Position numbers and translations under genes: made by a program
Notes under the pieces: model-generated
Database searches by the model: none
Told to the model about the DNA's origin: nothing
Seen by the model: the letters and a program-made list of their open reading frames with translations, nothing else
NCBI GenBank assembly: GCA_977006965.1
Contig: OZ345374.1
Coordinates: forward strand, 310,001 to 374,000
Length of the DNA stretch: 64,000 bases
From: Phymatolithon calcareum
Taxonomy: Eukaryota > Rhodophyta > Florideophyceae > Hapalidiales
Reading direction: 5' to 3'
Shown here: positions 10,369 to 20,787 of the stretch, piece by piece
How positions within the stretch are numbered: the stretch's first letter is position 1
Layout: each line of letters starts with the position of its first letter

Positions 10369-11529
10369 TCACTTCAGCATGACTGTTACATTGCGGCCGT
10401 TCAGATATGTGTTCCGGTTACGTTCCAGATCCTCTTTGCAGTATTCATACACGACCATGAGCCCAAAAGATTCCGCAATCCTTCGCTCCGAAAGATCCGC
10501 ATCCACTACAACAGCGGCAACACGTGCCCCATTTCCCAAATGGAAGTTCGCAACAGGATCAATCGCCGCACCTGCCTCATTCTTCTCCTTCGTCACATAC
10601 TGTAACGCAACCTCCAACATTTCCCCCTTACTTACGTTCCTCAATGCGAAGCGCGCCTCGAGCCGCGGTAGCTCCGCGAGGAGCCATTTCCGAAAGCCTG
10701 GAAGCGGGCTGAGCGTGACGAATTTGTCCGCTTCAGTATCCATCAAGCGACTCACAGCCTCCTTGATGATCTTGGCACCAAGGCCGAGCCCCGCCAAGCC
10801 CGGCTCCACAACGACAATGGAGTAGAACACGGCTGTTCGTCTCTTCTCCTCGCTTAACATCTTATTGTCTTGAAGAACGTCTGCGACACGACTCGGTACA
10901 CCGGGACACAAGGTAGCCTCAACGAAAGCGAGCGGGTGGCCGGGTGCTGCGGGATGGAATGCCACGAAGACGCGTCCATTCACTTTCCGTAGCCGATGGA
11001 CCATTTCCACAGCATCACCCACCGGGTGTGGACTGCGCCGCGCACTAGCATCCGCAAGTAACCGCACAAGCGCCGGTGCGCCCGATCCTACGCGGCGTAC
11101 GCGCACGGAATCGAGTAGGGGTCGTAGAGCGGTAGCAGCACTGTCTGAAAACGATTGCAGCGATCTATTTTGCAGTGCATCCGCACGCATCCGCGCCACG
11201 ATGCGCGCGCCACCCTTTTGTTCGGCCAGTGCGCGCAAAATGGCTGCATATGTGGGTTTCGGGAGTTCCGTGGTCACGACATTCAGATCGCAGAGACCGC
11301 TGTACTCTGTCGCGACACCTGCTGCTAGTGGGCCGGATACTACCGCCGCTAAGTCGGGACGCTGCAGACGAGTGAGGACGCGACTTCGCGATGAGGGGGC
11401 TGCCTGCAAGCGCTGGAGATAGACGGAGAGATGGCGATCGAACGACGCCAATGCAGGCGGTGCGGTCCGCAGGGTGCGGAATGGTGCTCCGGAGGGAAGG
11501 CGTTGCGCCGCATGACGGAGCATGCGCAC
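10369..11529 (-). CDS. MLYCD: malonyl-CoA decarboxylase
   Basis: 386 aa, EC 4.1.1.9, converts malonyl-CoA to acetyl-CoA and CO2. The C-terminal GNAT-fold catalytic domain is clear: RVFVAFHPAAPGHPLAFVEA at 186-205, FYSIVVVEPGLAGLGLGAK near 235-253, the hallmark TLSPLPGF at 272-279, and VANFHLGNGARV with the conserved His at 330. Ser237 is the likely dyad partner. The final SFGLMVVYEY is also typical. Residues 1-160 are the helical N-terminal domain, shorter than in animals. The Arg/Ala-rich start (MRMLRHAAQRL) could be a mitochondrial presequence, and no obvious peroxisomal PTS1 ends the protein. Single exon. Roles in other organisms: controlling malonyl-CoA level and detoxifying malonate. Confidence 0.88.
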   Translation of the reverse strand: MRMLRHAAQRLPSGAPFRTLRTAPPALASFDRHLSVYLQRLQAAPSSRSRVLTRLQRPDLAAVVSGPLAAGVATEYSGLCDLNVVTTELPKPTYAAILRALAEQKGGARIVARMRADALQNRSLQSFSDSAATALRPLLDSVRVRRVGSGAPALVRLLADASARRSPHPVGDAVEMVHRLRKVNGRVFVAFHPAAPGHPLAFVEATLCPGVPSRVADVLQDNKMLSEEKRRTAVFYSIVVVEPGLAGLGLGAKIIKEAVSRLMDTEADKFVTLSPLPGFRKWLLAELPRLEARFALRNVSKGEMLEVALQYVTKEKNEAGAAIDPVANFHLGNGARVAAVVVDADLSERRIAESFGLMVVYEYCKEDLERNRNTYLNGRNVTVMLK

Positions 11530-11641
11530 GGATACGGAGGACTAACGGGTGGCTCCGCAGTTCATGACGTAATGCCGGAGCTTCGGCATTATTACTGTAC
11601 ACCTGTTGGTCCCTACTAGGAGCCAGCAGGTGTAATAATTA

Positions 11642-12852
11642 GGCCCAGTCTATACCGCAACAAATTTGTTCATGTTCATGTTGGCTTATCATAGGATTTT
11701 TATCATAGCATCAAATTTGCTGCGGCGGTCTATACCGAAGCCGGCACTTTGTTCGCCAAACGTGTTCACCATTCCCGCCCTTTTCGATAAGCAGAAAGCT
11801 TGATGAGGGATTTTGTCGTACTGGGGTAATACCACAACCGATGACATTTCGTTCACACCGAAAACCAATCCTCTGAAAGGGCATCATCCGTTCCTAAGGC
11901 TCTCCTTTCTCCGAAGGACCACTCCTACTGCAGGAAAAGAGTTTGGGCTTCCGTCCAATCCCTTTGTTTGGTCATTAGTGCCTGATCATCGAAGGCTGAG
12001 CAAGTTGCGTTCTCGTTGGTTTTGGCTATCGAACCTTTGATCGCCTGGGAGCACTCAAGACTTATGGAGCCTTCTCAAAGCGGTGTTCCTCCTGTCCGTA
12101 GTTCCGACAGTACTGAGAGTACAGCTACATCCGCGAGAGTTAGTGCACTTGCAGCACTCTTGCCGGGCCCAACATTCAACACGGTAGCGAGGGCGGGCTC
12201 CAATCTACAAAATGCACCTCTTGCAGGCGTGCAAGTTGCAGACATAGTGCAGTCGACCTCTCCGACAGGGCGGAACGAAAGTCAAGCAGGGGCCTCTCTA
12301 TCTACTTCGCTTGACCGGCGCTCACTTCTTGCAGTGCGACCGCTGCTGCCTCGTATCTTTGATGATGAACGAATTCGAGCATTGCTGCGCGGAACAGAGG
12401 AGCGCGAAGCTTCTTCTGAGAGAATGATCGATGCAGCAACAGTTACGAATGCACATGCGGCCTTAGCCGTCTTAGATATAGCCCCTCGAAGGCCGACATT
12501 GGCGACCACTGTTGCCTTCGATGAAACGTTGATGTCGGTAGCAGTCCAGTGTCCCGTGCTGTAGTGTATTAGTCTTTGCTGAATCGTCGGAGGGGGTTCG
12601 ATAGGGCTATTCCCGCGGAAAGTGGTCATCTGGAGCCAATGACCGATCGAGAGTATGAAAAAACCAACAAACACACAAAGTTAACCTCTTTCCCGGAAAA
12701 AAAAGGTTGTCGAATTTGTTCGCTCGGCGGATGTCGGCATGTGGGATGCAAGCATTTCTACGCTGTGCTGTAGCCAATGGCATTCGCAGATTCAATTTCG
12801 CTATGATAAAAAAAAACCCAACATGAACATTTGTAGCGGTATAGACTGGGCC
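11642..12852. mobile_element. PIF/Harbinger-like element A3
   Basis: 1211 bp with inverted termini GGCCCAGTCTATACCGC / GCGGTATAGACTGGGCC and TSD TTA (11639-11641 and 12853-12855), within a CTTAG-like target. Subterminal sequences (TTGTTCATGTT, TTATCATAG, and AGTTAACCTCTTTCCCGG at ~12680) match A1 and A2. It carries one 166-codon frame of unknown nature and no recognisable transposase. Confidence 0.8.
12064..12564 (+). CDS. hypothetical frame inside element A3
   Basis: 166 codons from ATG 12064 (MEPSQSGVPPVRSSDSTES). Ser/Thr/Ala-rich N-terminal half, then a charged helical segment (DDERIRALLRGTEEREASSE) around residues 103-125. It resembles no transposase or Myb-like helper that I can recognise. 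It could be a captured gene piece or a chance frame; the base composition is closer to coding DNA than the AT-rich flanks. Confidence 0.3.
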   Translation: MEPSQSGVPPVRSSDSTESTATSARVSALAALLPGPTFNTVARAGSNLQNAPLAGVQVADIVQSTSPTGRNESQAGASLSTSLDRRSLLAVRPLLPRIFDDERIRALLRGTEEREASSERMIDAATVTNAHAALAVLDIAPRRPTLATTVAFDETLMSVAVQCPVL

Positions 12853-12950
12853 TTAGGCGCTTGCCATGTCCCGTCGCTTATTTTAGAGAAAATGACAGCA
12901 TAAGTTGGATTTTTGGACAGGAAAATAACACAAACTGTGACGAAAGAGCG

Positions 12951-14860
12951 GGAGAATGCAGGAAATTGCGTAATTTCGATATTTCGGCGAAACCTTGCAT
13001 ATTCTAGGAACTAACCAATCCTCAAGCAGAAGAAACATGTGACCAATAGGACACCTATAATTATCTATCAAAGTATCATTCACTATGATTCACTATGATG
13101 CATAATATATAGTTTTTCAATTGTTTTTCTGGTTCTCACATACGACACAACTATATGATACAGTAAGTTACAGAACAAGATTTGCCAAGCGAAAGTTTCG
13201 CTTGGCAAAAAACGAACACGTGGCACGACATGTGCCGGAATCGAAACTTTCGGCGAGCACCGAGCTCCAATTGGACATATTTAATTGAGAAACTTAATAT
13301 TTTAATCATTTTCTCGCGAAACTTGGTAGTCCTCAATGAGTTCTTTCGAAACATATAAAAAAATTCAAGAAAGCCCAACTCCTTGCTGACGAAACTTGCC
13401 TCCAGATATCGAAACTTTCGCGTTTTAGGCGAAACTTTCGACTTTCGCTTGCAACTTTCGCCGGCAAGGAGCGCACATTTTAGATTTTTGTTTGCGAAAC
13501 TTTGTAGTTCCAACACTAGAGAGCAAAGTTTCGCGAAGACCGAATGCATTGCGACTCACTTTATGCAAAGTTATGGCTCTATAAAAACAGGAAAGCGAAA
13601 CTTTTTTCCGCTGTTTCTTGCCAATTGTCAATGCCGAAAGTATCGCTTGGCGTTTTTCCCAGGGGGATGCGGGAAATATCGAAAATTGAGGTAATTTTGC
13701 ATTTACTACTTTTTGAGGGAGCTGATAATTTTTATCGACCTGCGCAATTGCGCAGGTCGATAAAAATTAATAAGCAGATAGATTTTGCGGATCATGAATA
13801 TCTATCGCCGAGAGCGTGAACTGCTGGACCATATGTATGGAATGTTATTGCTGGGACGTGAACAACGAACTCATGTACAAAACCATGGTATGATACGAAA
13901 AGTTACGGATCCGGATTTGCCAAGCGAAAGTTCGCGAAAGTTTCGCCAAGAACACGTGTCACGAATTTGCCAGAATCGAAACTTTCGCCGAGCGCCTGAC
14001 TTTCATTGGCTATATTCTGCTCAAGACTTGGGCAACACTCAATTATTTAGCGAAACTTTGTAGTACTCAATGAGATCTGGCGATCCATGTGAAAAAATCT
14101 GAAAATGCCTCTCATTTTCCATGCGAAACTTGCTCTGAGAAATCAAAACTTTCGCGTTTTTTGCGAAACTTTCGACTTTCGCTTGCAACTTTCGCCAGGA
14201 CGCGGAGCACTTTCTACCCTTTTTTTGCCAAAACTTGGTAGTTCCAACATCAGAGAGCAAAGTTTCGCTAAGAACGATGGCATTGCAACGCTTCGTCTAC
14301 AAACTTTCGCCTCGACAAAAACAAGAAAGCGAAACTTTCGATGGCCTGTTTTGTCGACGCGAAAGTTTCGCTTGACAAATTTCCCGAGGAGCCGTTTCGT
14401 TCCGTAACGCACGTAATCACAAAATGAAACAAGCCCTCACTGCACCGATATAGATTTGGGAAAAGCAATTGCAAAATACAATATTGTGTATCATATATAG
14501 CATCAATTTGAAAAGAAAAGCTCTGCTACGCTATTAGTCACATGTTTTCGTTGTTTACGCTGATTCGTTAATTCCCTGAACGTCGTCCATGTTCTTCGTA
14601 ATATTGGAGTTTCGATATTTCCCGCATTCTCCAGCAGCCGGTTTGTTCCGTAACACACGAAATGAAATCATAACTACTACGGCGCGTTCAGATCTAGGAG
14701 TAACAATTGAAAGATCCTATGTGTCGTATCATATGGAGGGTCACTTTGGAAATCACAGCTAGGCTACATTATTGGTCACATGTTTTGGGTGGATTGGTTG
14801 GTTCTTCGACAGTATTAATTTTTTCGAAATATCGAAATAACGCAATTTCCCGCATTCTCC
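12951..14860. repeat. 1.9-kb inverted-repeat block with CGAAAGTTTCG motifs
   Basis: Outer inverted ends: GGAGAATGCAGGAAATTGCG (from 12951) pairs with the complement around 14830-14860, and the match continues inward for ~90 nt (AACCAATC, ACATGTGACCAAT). A further diverged right-end copy lies near 14530-14640. Inside are two head-to-tail units (~13.18-13.70 kb and ~13.90-14.42 kb). These share ordered phrases such as CGAAACTTTCGACTTTCGC, TTGTAGTTCCAACA-like strings and AGAGAGCAAAGTTTCGC. The motif CGAAACTTTCG or its complement, or a close variant, recurs about twenty times. No protein frame is credible. It is probably a non-autonomous foldback DNA element that has undergone internal duplication. 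Confidence 0.6.
13727..13768. repeat. perfect 42-bp palindrome
   Basis: Two 21-nt arms with no spacer, centred on GCGCAATTGCGC. It lies between the two CGAAAG units. Confidence 0.9.
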
Positions 14861-15174
14861 GGAGGAAAGATCACAAAGCGAACGAAAGGCGTCCAAACTT
14901 CTCTCAAGTGCAGCCCAAATTCCCCTGCAGCTCGGTTGAGCATGGACTTGAGAACGCAACAAGCAATTTCCGCGGCAATAATTTGGGAAGTGAAGCGATC
15001 GATTCTATAATTGTTTATGGAAATAATGATCAAGACAGTAGACACAGTTCTATCAAGATTGGATGATGAAAAAGGCGCAAGTCGACCCACTATGCCCTCC
15101 TTGCTCCCCAAAAGTAAAGTAGCAAAATACGTAGAAAAGACTGTAAAAATGCAGCAGACCTCCTGCAGTACATC

Positions 15175-15789
15175 TCAAATGCCAACGATATCCGCCCACG
15201 AGCTCAGGCTCTTGACAGCAGCCGTATGGTTCTTGTAAGCCTTATCCTGATTCTTAGTAACAGCAGCATAATCCAAGTTTTCAATAGCAAGTTTGAAATC
15301 AGCATACGCCTTCTTTGCCTTCTCCGCCGTTGCCTTATCATCGATAAGGGAATTAATCTTGACGGCCGCATTACGAAGTTCATTCATCTCCAAACGAAGT
15401 TGAGACTGCACGTCTTCCCAACTCTTGCCCTTGATGGGTGTAATAGTATTATTGAGCCTCTCCTTAGAGTCTTCAATAGTCTTCTTAAACACAGCCAACT
15501 CATCGTCACTAAAAGCAGAGTACATCACCTTCCCGCCCTTCTGCACGCCGGACGTGAACGGCGAGGACGCACCGCCCACACCAAACACAGATATTTTCGG
15601 CGCGTCTCCCCCCTTTGCCATCGCTGCACTCGTGCCCGCAAGTAGCGCGGCAAGGGCGGCACCGGCGGTACCGGCCAACGCTTCTCGTCGTGAAACAGAC
15701 ATTCGCGGACCGGATGTGGTGCATCGCGCGTGTGTGCGCAGACGGGCGGCGCCGAAGAAGGCGCTCGATGTAAAGCCGAGTGTGTCCAT
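15175..15789 (-). CDS. PsbQ-like photosystem II extrinsic protein, plastid precursor
   Basis: 204 aa from the first ATG at 15789 (the frame is open a little further upstream but without ATG). Residues 1-30 look like a plastid transit peptide (MDTLGFTSSAFFGAARLRTH). They are followed by a thylakoid lumen signal with twin arginine at 34-35 (SVSRREALAG), a hydrophobic Ala/Leu core, and a cleavage-like AMA near 58. The mature ~146 residues form the four-helix PsbQ fold: SAFSDDELAVFKKTIEDSKE, SWEDVQSQLRLEMNELR, then Lys-rich helices ending SSWADIVGI. In red algae PsbQ' (about 20 kDa) is an extrinsic lumenal subunit that stabilises oxygen evolution in PSII. This is the clearest marker of the organism's lineage. 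Confidence 0.85.
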   Translation of the reverse strand: MDTLGFTSSAFFGAARLRTHARCTTSGPRMSVSRREALAGTAGAALAALLAGTSAAMAKGGDAPKISVFGVGGASSPFTSGVQKGGKVMYSAFSDDELAVFKKTIEDSKERLNNTITPIKGKSWEDVQSQLRLEMNELRNAAVKINSLIDDKATAEKAKKAYADFKLAIENLDYAAVTKNQDKAYKNHTAAVKSLSSWADIVGI

Positions 15790-16358
15790 TGCTGCTCTAC
15801 GGCGCAAAAGTGTGCTGCTCAAAACAGTCGCTCACCGATAGAGAAGAAGCGATGTGCCGACCGACGTTACCGGTGCTGCTTCGGAAAGAAAGCTTGACGA
15901 TAAAAATCGCAATGTACTTGAGGCAGAGATTCGCGGACGAGGTGCTCGCAGATCTCGACCACATCCCGAAATTGGGGACGTGGACACGTGGACCATAGAG
16001 TTTGACACGTGTGTCGTACACTTTTTATCCACTACAGTAATCACCTCCACTGCCCTCTCGGGGTGACGCTCGTATTAACAGAGGGTGGTTGAGGCGAGAC
16101 GATCACCAGAGCGGGAGCAGAGAGGGAGCAGAGAGGGAGTAGAGAAGTATCAAAAGAGGCAAAAACACGATGATAAAATTCTCTATTACAAAAAAAATGT
16201 CTCGTTTCGCTCCTTTCTTTACTTTGCAGATACCAAGGCCAAGTAGCCCGAGTGAAATGCATTCTTCATCGCCTCGTTCAATCGCTTCTTATCTCCACCC
16301 ATGGCAGCGGTTCGATCGATAGCGCTCCATCACGCCTGCCACATCACGTTCGCCACAA
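15790..16358. other. intergenic between two minus-strand genes
   Basis: Contains the promoter side of the PsbQ-like gene and the 3' side of the next gene. A short tandem stretch of GAGGGAGCAGAGAGGGAGTAGAG occurs near 16115-16145. A small minus-strand frame (MGGDKKRLNEAMKNAF start, ~16304) is probably 3' UTR. Confidence 0.4.
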
Positions 16359-16658
16359 TCAAGGGCTAAGTTCACGAGACCCCAAGGCGCGTCCGGCGAG
16401 GTAGAAGCAAAACAGTTCGACTCCACGCGCGGCGCCAATAGCAATATCATTAAGAGTGACGGATCGTTCAGACAAGATCTTCTTTCGCAGCGCGGCATAC
16501 TCTGCCGAAGCCGCAGCGACACGCGCAGGCATGGCATCCATAGATGTGACGATGAATTGCTGTCGCAGCTTAGCGGTGGCGGCCCATGCCTCGGGGGTCT
16601 CGCACTTGACGATGAGATCCGCGCTCCGCTTTGCCATTTCCTTCATTAAGGATGCCAT
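16359..16658 (-). CDS. small protein, candidate mitochondrial ATP synthase subunit g
   Basis: 99 aa with an N-terminal amphipathic, Lys/Arg/Ala-rich helical region and one C-terminal hydrophobic segment (IAIGAARGVELFCFYLAGRALG). The size, topology and the C-terminal pattern G-x-E/Q-L-x-x-FY-x-x-G-x-x-x-G resemble F1Fo-ATP synthase subunit g (ATP20 family). In that family the single membrane helix with a GxxxG motif promotes dimerisation of the enzyme in the inner membrane. The similarity is short, so the call is tentative; it may instead be another small single-pass mitochondrial protein. Confidence 0.5.
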   Translation of the reverse strand: MASLMKEMAKRSADLIVKCETPEAWAATAKLRQQFIVTSMDAMPARVAAASAEYAALRKKILSERSVTLNDIAIGAARGVELFCFYLAGRALGSRELSP

Positions 16659-16969
16659 AGTAGATCCGCAGCTGCGGCGCGGACGGTTGAGATGTTTGCG
16701 GTGGTCGACTGTGGATCTTTCTCAATGGTGATTGTGGCGGGGGGAGACTTTTAAAATATTTTTAGCACATTCAAAAACTTCCAATTATTTTCACTTTTAA
16801 ACAAACTCGTGATCCCTCAATGCCCGGAGGAACCAATCATGCGCCCGATCGCGCGGTCGATTCCACACACATGATCCCTCGCAATCGTGCATGCCCTGCA
16901 GTGAACTACACACACACACAGGATGCACGAACGCGTCCATATCGCCCCGTCCACATCCCGCCCCTTTCG

Positions 16970-18212
16970 ATGAGCATGGCGCTACCCTCCTTCGCCCCTC
17001 CATGCGCGCCTGCAATAGCGCCGCGAGTGCTTCTCTCCCGTCCTTGCAACCCGATCCGTCTACGCGCGCGTCGCCGCCGCGCACCCCCAAGTCTCTCCAC
17101 CCCTTCCTCCACTCCTTCCTCGGCGCGCACCCCCACCCCAGTCGCCTCCGTCTCCGAGCCGTCCCTTCCTCCTGCGCCCCCTGCGCGTTCGGCGGCCCTT
17201 CTTCCCGCCACTGTATTGCTCTGCACTGGTCTAGCTCTCTCCCGTCCGTCATTCTTCTCCTGGTTTATCCCGTCCTTCACCGCGCCCTGTCTGGCGATGA
17301 TCATGCTCTGCATGGGTCTCACCCTTCATCCTTCCGACTTTTCGCGCGTTGCCTCGCAGCCTTCCCGTCTTCTTCTCGGCGCGTGTGCGCAATACTCCAT
17401 CATGCCGACGTTGGCGTACGTTCTTGCACGGGCTTTTGCGCTCCCGCCGGCGCTCGCGACTGGTATGATTCTCGTCGGTGCATGTCCCGGTGGAGCGGCT
17501 TCGAATATCGTTTGTTTGTTTGCGGGGGCTGATGTTGCGTATAGCGTTTTGCTCACGTTGGTGTCTACGGCGGTTTCGGTGGCGTTGACGCCGCTTCTTG
17601 TGCTGCTGCTTGCGGGGGCTTGGCTTCCTGTTAATGCTTTTGCGTTGTTGCTGTCTGTTGCGCAGGTTGTTATTCTACCGCTCGCGCTTGGCGGTGCGGT
17701 GCAGGCATATGCGCCCAAGTTTGTGAGTCAGGTGGAGCGATTTCTGCCGCTGTTGTCGGTGGGGCTTGTGGGGGCGATTTGTGGGTCGGTGGTGTCGCGA
17801 TCGAAGGGCGCGATTGGGGCGGCGGCGCCGAGACTTGTTGCTGCGCTTGCGTTGCTGCATGTGATTGGCGCCGCGCTTGGATTCGTGGTTGGGGTGATTG
17901 CGCGGGCGACGAGGCCGGCGAGGCGTACGTTGGCGTTGGAAGTTTGTATGCAGGTATGTGATTTGTTGCGATGATGACGGTTTTGATTTTTCTGTTGCGG
18001 TTTCGTTGCTTACATGGTTGGTTGTATTTGCTTTTTTTTGAATGTGACAGAATAGCACACTTGCCAGTTCGCTTGCGCAGGCGCACTTTGCAGACCCGAT
18101 CGTAGCAGTGCCTGGTGCTGTTAGTGCGACGTTGCACTCTGTGCTTGGGTCGCTGCTTGCAGCGATGTGGCGCGTTGTGGACACAGTGCGCGAGAGGCGG
18201 ACAAAACGGTGA
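16970..18212 (+). CDS. BASS-family (bile acid:Na+ symporter type) plastid transporter
   Basis: Two exons: 16970-17953 and 18051-18212, with a 97-nt intron (CAG|GTATGTG ... TGTGACAG|AAT, phase 0). Splicing replaces a premature stop with the family's conserved ending: LALEVCMQ joins [13 protein letters not shown], then [26 protein letters not shown]. The product is 381 aa from ATG 16970; an in-frame ATG at 16820 would add 50 residues. An Arg/Ser/Pro-rich region of ~95 residues suggests a plastid transit peptide. About nine hydrophobic helices follow, including [17 protein letters not shown] and [21 protein letters not shown], both BASS signatures. Plant plastid BASS proteins carry pyruvate, glycolate or other organic anions; the substrate cannot be told here. 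Confidence 0.88.
17954..18050 (+). other. spliceosomal intron (97 nt) of the BASS gene
   Basis: GTATGTG donor and a T-rich tract before TGACAG acceptor. Removal restores the conserved MQNS junction. Confidence 0.85.
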
Positions 18213-19552
18213 CGTTAGTTTGTAAAAGTAGAAGACGCTTTGTTTGTTTACGTGTAGTCAGTGTAGTTTACCATGTTTCGAACGGCACTCTAGTTGTTTC
18301 AATAGTCCTTCCCCAGCGGACTTTTTTCTTAAAGCTCCGCACAATGATGACTAAATATTCGACCGACTGGTAGGATGTAAGCCAAGCTGTTTGTAGACAA
18401 CAAGTATTCTATCCTGTGGTGGATTTCCCCGGGAAACACACTACGGCATTCCAGAATTCATTGTATAGCAGGAAATGGAGCTCATCCCGTCATCTCTCCA
18501 TTAATACTTGCTTTGTTGTCCGTTTCTCTTTTTCAAATTTTCACAACAGTACAATGATTGTAGTCGTCGCGGACAAGCAACCAGTAGGGAACGAATTTGC
18601 GGATTCACTCGATCAAAAAAAAGTGGTCGATGATTGCACCATATTGGGTTGCTCTCCTCGTCGACTGCACCATCAAATTCAAATGTCAAGCACACACAAA
18701 CATAACAGCAATCAAGCAAGCAAGGGAATTCTTTCGGACAAGCTATGCTACGGTACTGTTTTTCTCCCCCGACCAGTGCATAGAATGTCGCAGTTGACAT
18801 GGTATCGGCTCTCTGGACAGCAACTCTTACTACCGTCTATTGTCTGACTTCCACGAACGTTCACCACAAGTTTTGCCAGTGATTTCAAGTGCACTTCGTG
18901 CGCCCATCTTGACATTGCTCTGTATGCACTGTGTGGACAGTAGCACTCAGTCACATATGTACAAGGTTGGCAGAAAAAAGCAGCAGCGCCGTTGCAGAAT
19001 AATTTGTTGTATGTCTGATCAAGTTGCACGGTGTGAAAGTTGAAACTCTGCCGCTATGGATACACCGTAGCACTGTTTCCTCATGAAACATGCAAGGGTA
19101 CTGACATAGATGAACGGTACATCACTCTGGAAGGGTAAATTACTGCACGTTGACAAGGTTGATGCACAAACATGCGCGAAGGCAAAGTGAGAGTGTTGCG
19201 ACAAGTGAACAGTAGCACGGATGAATGCAGATGAAATGGAACAGCGCATTACTTCAGTATTTCCAGCCCGTACTCTAGTTGCAACATCCACATCTCTCCT
19301 AAGTACTCATCATCTGACAATGATTACAAAAACTCTTCAATAAAGCCAACGGTTTCGCACTCGATACCAGTCAACGTTCATAAAACATTCACTCCCTCCT
19401 TCACACACTGCCACCCATCAACTGCCCCACGCTGTGCACAATCCGCCCCTAATCACACCGGTCGCCGCACCGTGAAATAATTTCGCAAATTTTTCACCCA
19501 CCAAACATCGCCTCCCCACCATTCCCAGTGCATCGCGTTCGCAACCTGCACA
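18213..19552. other. intergenic, no gene recognised
   Basis: Frames such as 18416-18847 (+) and 18748-19029 (-) overlap antiparallel and lack motifs. The last ~150 bp before the next ATG are C/A-rich and are probably promoter. Confidence 0.45.
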
Positions 19553-20611
19553 ATGCGTCCACCCCGTTCCCGTCTCCGCGACGCGGTCCCCCACCCGCCC
19601 GACCGTCCCAAGCCGCGTCTTCCGCTGCCGCGTCTATCCTGTCTGACGGACGCGCGCACCCTCTTCGTCGTGAACGTCTTCGCGGCTCTTGCAATCCTGG
19701 TCAACGCCTCCCTTCTCCTCCTCGCGCGGTGGACACCCCCGCCGGACACGCGCCCGCTCCCGTTGCTCCTGCCGCGCGGCCCGCTGCGCCCGGGGTACGT
19801 GGAGCGTCGCGCGGGCTCCTTCCGCGACGCGGGCACAGCGCAGCCGTTCGACGGCGTGCTCGCGCTCGCCATGCCTGGCTGTGCGCGCCAGATGCGACGC
19901 TTCGTCTCCGCGGCCGCCGACATCGGGCTCCCCGTGCATCGAGTCCGTGTGCGGCGCGCGCGCGAAGTGCGGCTTGGTGCCCCGCCGGTCCCGCTCGCGG
20001 AGGAGGTAAGGGTCGCGGTTGGCGGCGGGCGGATGGGGCGCGCCGCGGTGCGGAGGGGCGTGGCGTACTTTGCGGCGCATCGCGACGCGTGGGGGGAGGT
20101 TGTGCGGGAGGGGATGCGGCGCGCGGTTGTGATGGACGAGGGCGTGTTTTTCGTGGATGATGCGACGGATCGGGTTGCGCGGGCGGTGGATAGGGCTGAT
20201 GAGATTGCGGTGGCGAGGAGGGTGATGTGGCATGTGATACTGTTACGGAGGGTGCGCGGGGGGAGGAGGGAGGGGGGTTGGGCGCCGGGGGGACGGCATG
20301 GGGGGGTGAGGATTGTGAGGACGAGGGTGGGGGTCGGGGTTGGGGCTTATGTGGTGAGTGCGGAGGGGGCACGGTATTTGTTGGGGAAGGTGGGGAGGTA
20401 TAGGGGGAGTGTTGATGAGGAGTTTGAGAGGGTGGCGAGGGAGGATGAGGGGTTTGTTATGCTTTCTGCGTGTACTGGACGGCATTATGGGGAATGGTGT
20501 CCCGGGATTACGGAGGATATTATGGTGGATGGGAATAGGGAGAAGGGGTTGTGCTTCTGGAGACGCATGGAGGAATGGCGTATGGCGGCGCGGCAGGAGC
20601 ACAGACAGTGA
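19553..20611 (+). CDS. GT25-like type II membrane glycosyltransferase
   Basis: 352 aa. A short basic cytosolic tail is followed by one membrane anchor at about residues 36-60 (LFVVNVFAALAILVNASLLLLA) and a lumenal domain. Motifs seen are FDGVLALAMPGC, RRAVVMDEGVFFVDD (the acceptable place for an acidic donor-binding motif) and GAYVVSAEGARYLLGKVGRYRGSVDEEF. The last matches the C-terminal signature of glycosyltransferase family 25 (LPS/collagen galactosyltransferase type). A Golgi or ER role in glycan modification is inferred from topology only. The coding strand switches sharply from C-rich (5' third) to G-rich (3' part), which makes the reading look odd but keeps the frame open. Confidence 0.65.
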   Translation: MRPPRSRLRDAVPHPPDRPKPRLPLPRLSCLTDARTLFVVNVFAALAILVNASLLLLARWTPPPDTRPLPLLLPRGPLRPGYVERRAGSFRDAGTAQPFDGVLALAMPGCARQMRRFVSAAADIGLPVHRVRVRRAREVRLGAPPVPLAEEVRVAVGGGRMGRAAVRRGVAYFAAHRDAWGEVVREGMRRAVVMDEGVFFVDDATDRVARAVDRADEIAVARRVMWHVILLRRVRGGRREGGWAPGGRHGGVRIVRTRVGVGVGAYVVSAEGARYLLGKVGRYRGSVDEEFERVAREDEGFVMLSACTGRHYGEWCPGITEDIMVDGNREKGLCFWRRMEEWRMAARQEHRQ

Positions 20612-20787
20612 GTGAGTGAAGTTTGGAAGCATACTGTATCGTATTGGACTGTAGTGAGTGTGCTGAATTTAATTACATAATAGATTGATACGACCCGTGG
20701 TTCAAATGATTGCAACCAATGATGACCTTTTCGTAGTACTTATGCCATGTCAGCCTGCAAGGATACAATTTGAATGCGCACCGCCCG

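Noticed and set aside
11165-11602. 145-codon minus-strand frame overlapping the decarboxylase start
   Set aside because: Low-complexity Arg/Ser/Pro shadow frame in GC-rich DNA, wholly explained by MLYCD on the same strand in another frame.
12951-14860. CRISPR-like array (recurrent short motif)
   Set aside because: Spacing is irregular, motifs occur in both orientations and lie within two larger duplicated units; the sequence is eukaryotic nuclear DNA.
16289-16537. Minus-strand 82-codon frame next to the ATP synthase g-like gene
   Set aside because: Overlaps the candidate gene in another frame and shows no motif.
18416-18847. 143-codon frame as a gene
   Set aside because: Composition typical of non-coding AT-rich DNA; overlaps another frame antiparallel; no motif.
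19634-20372. Long antisense frames across the GT25-like gene
   Set aside because: Pro/Arg/His-rich shadow translations caused by extreme C/G skew of the coding strand.
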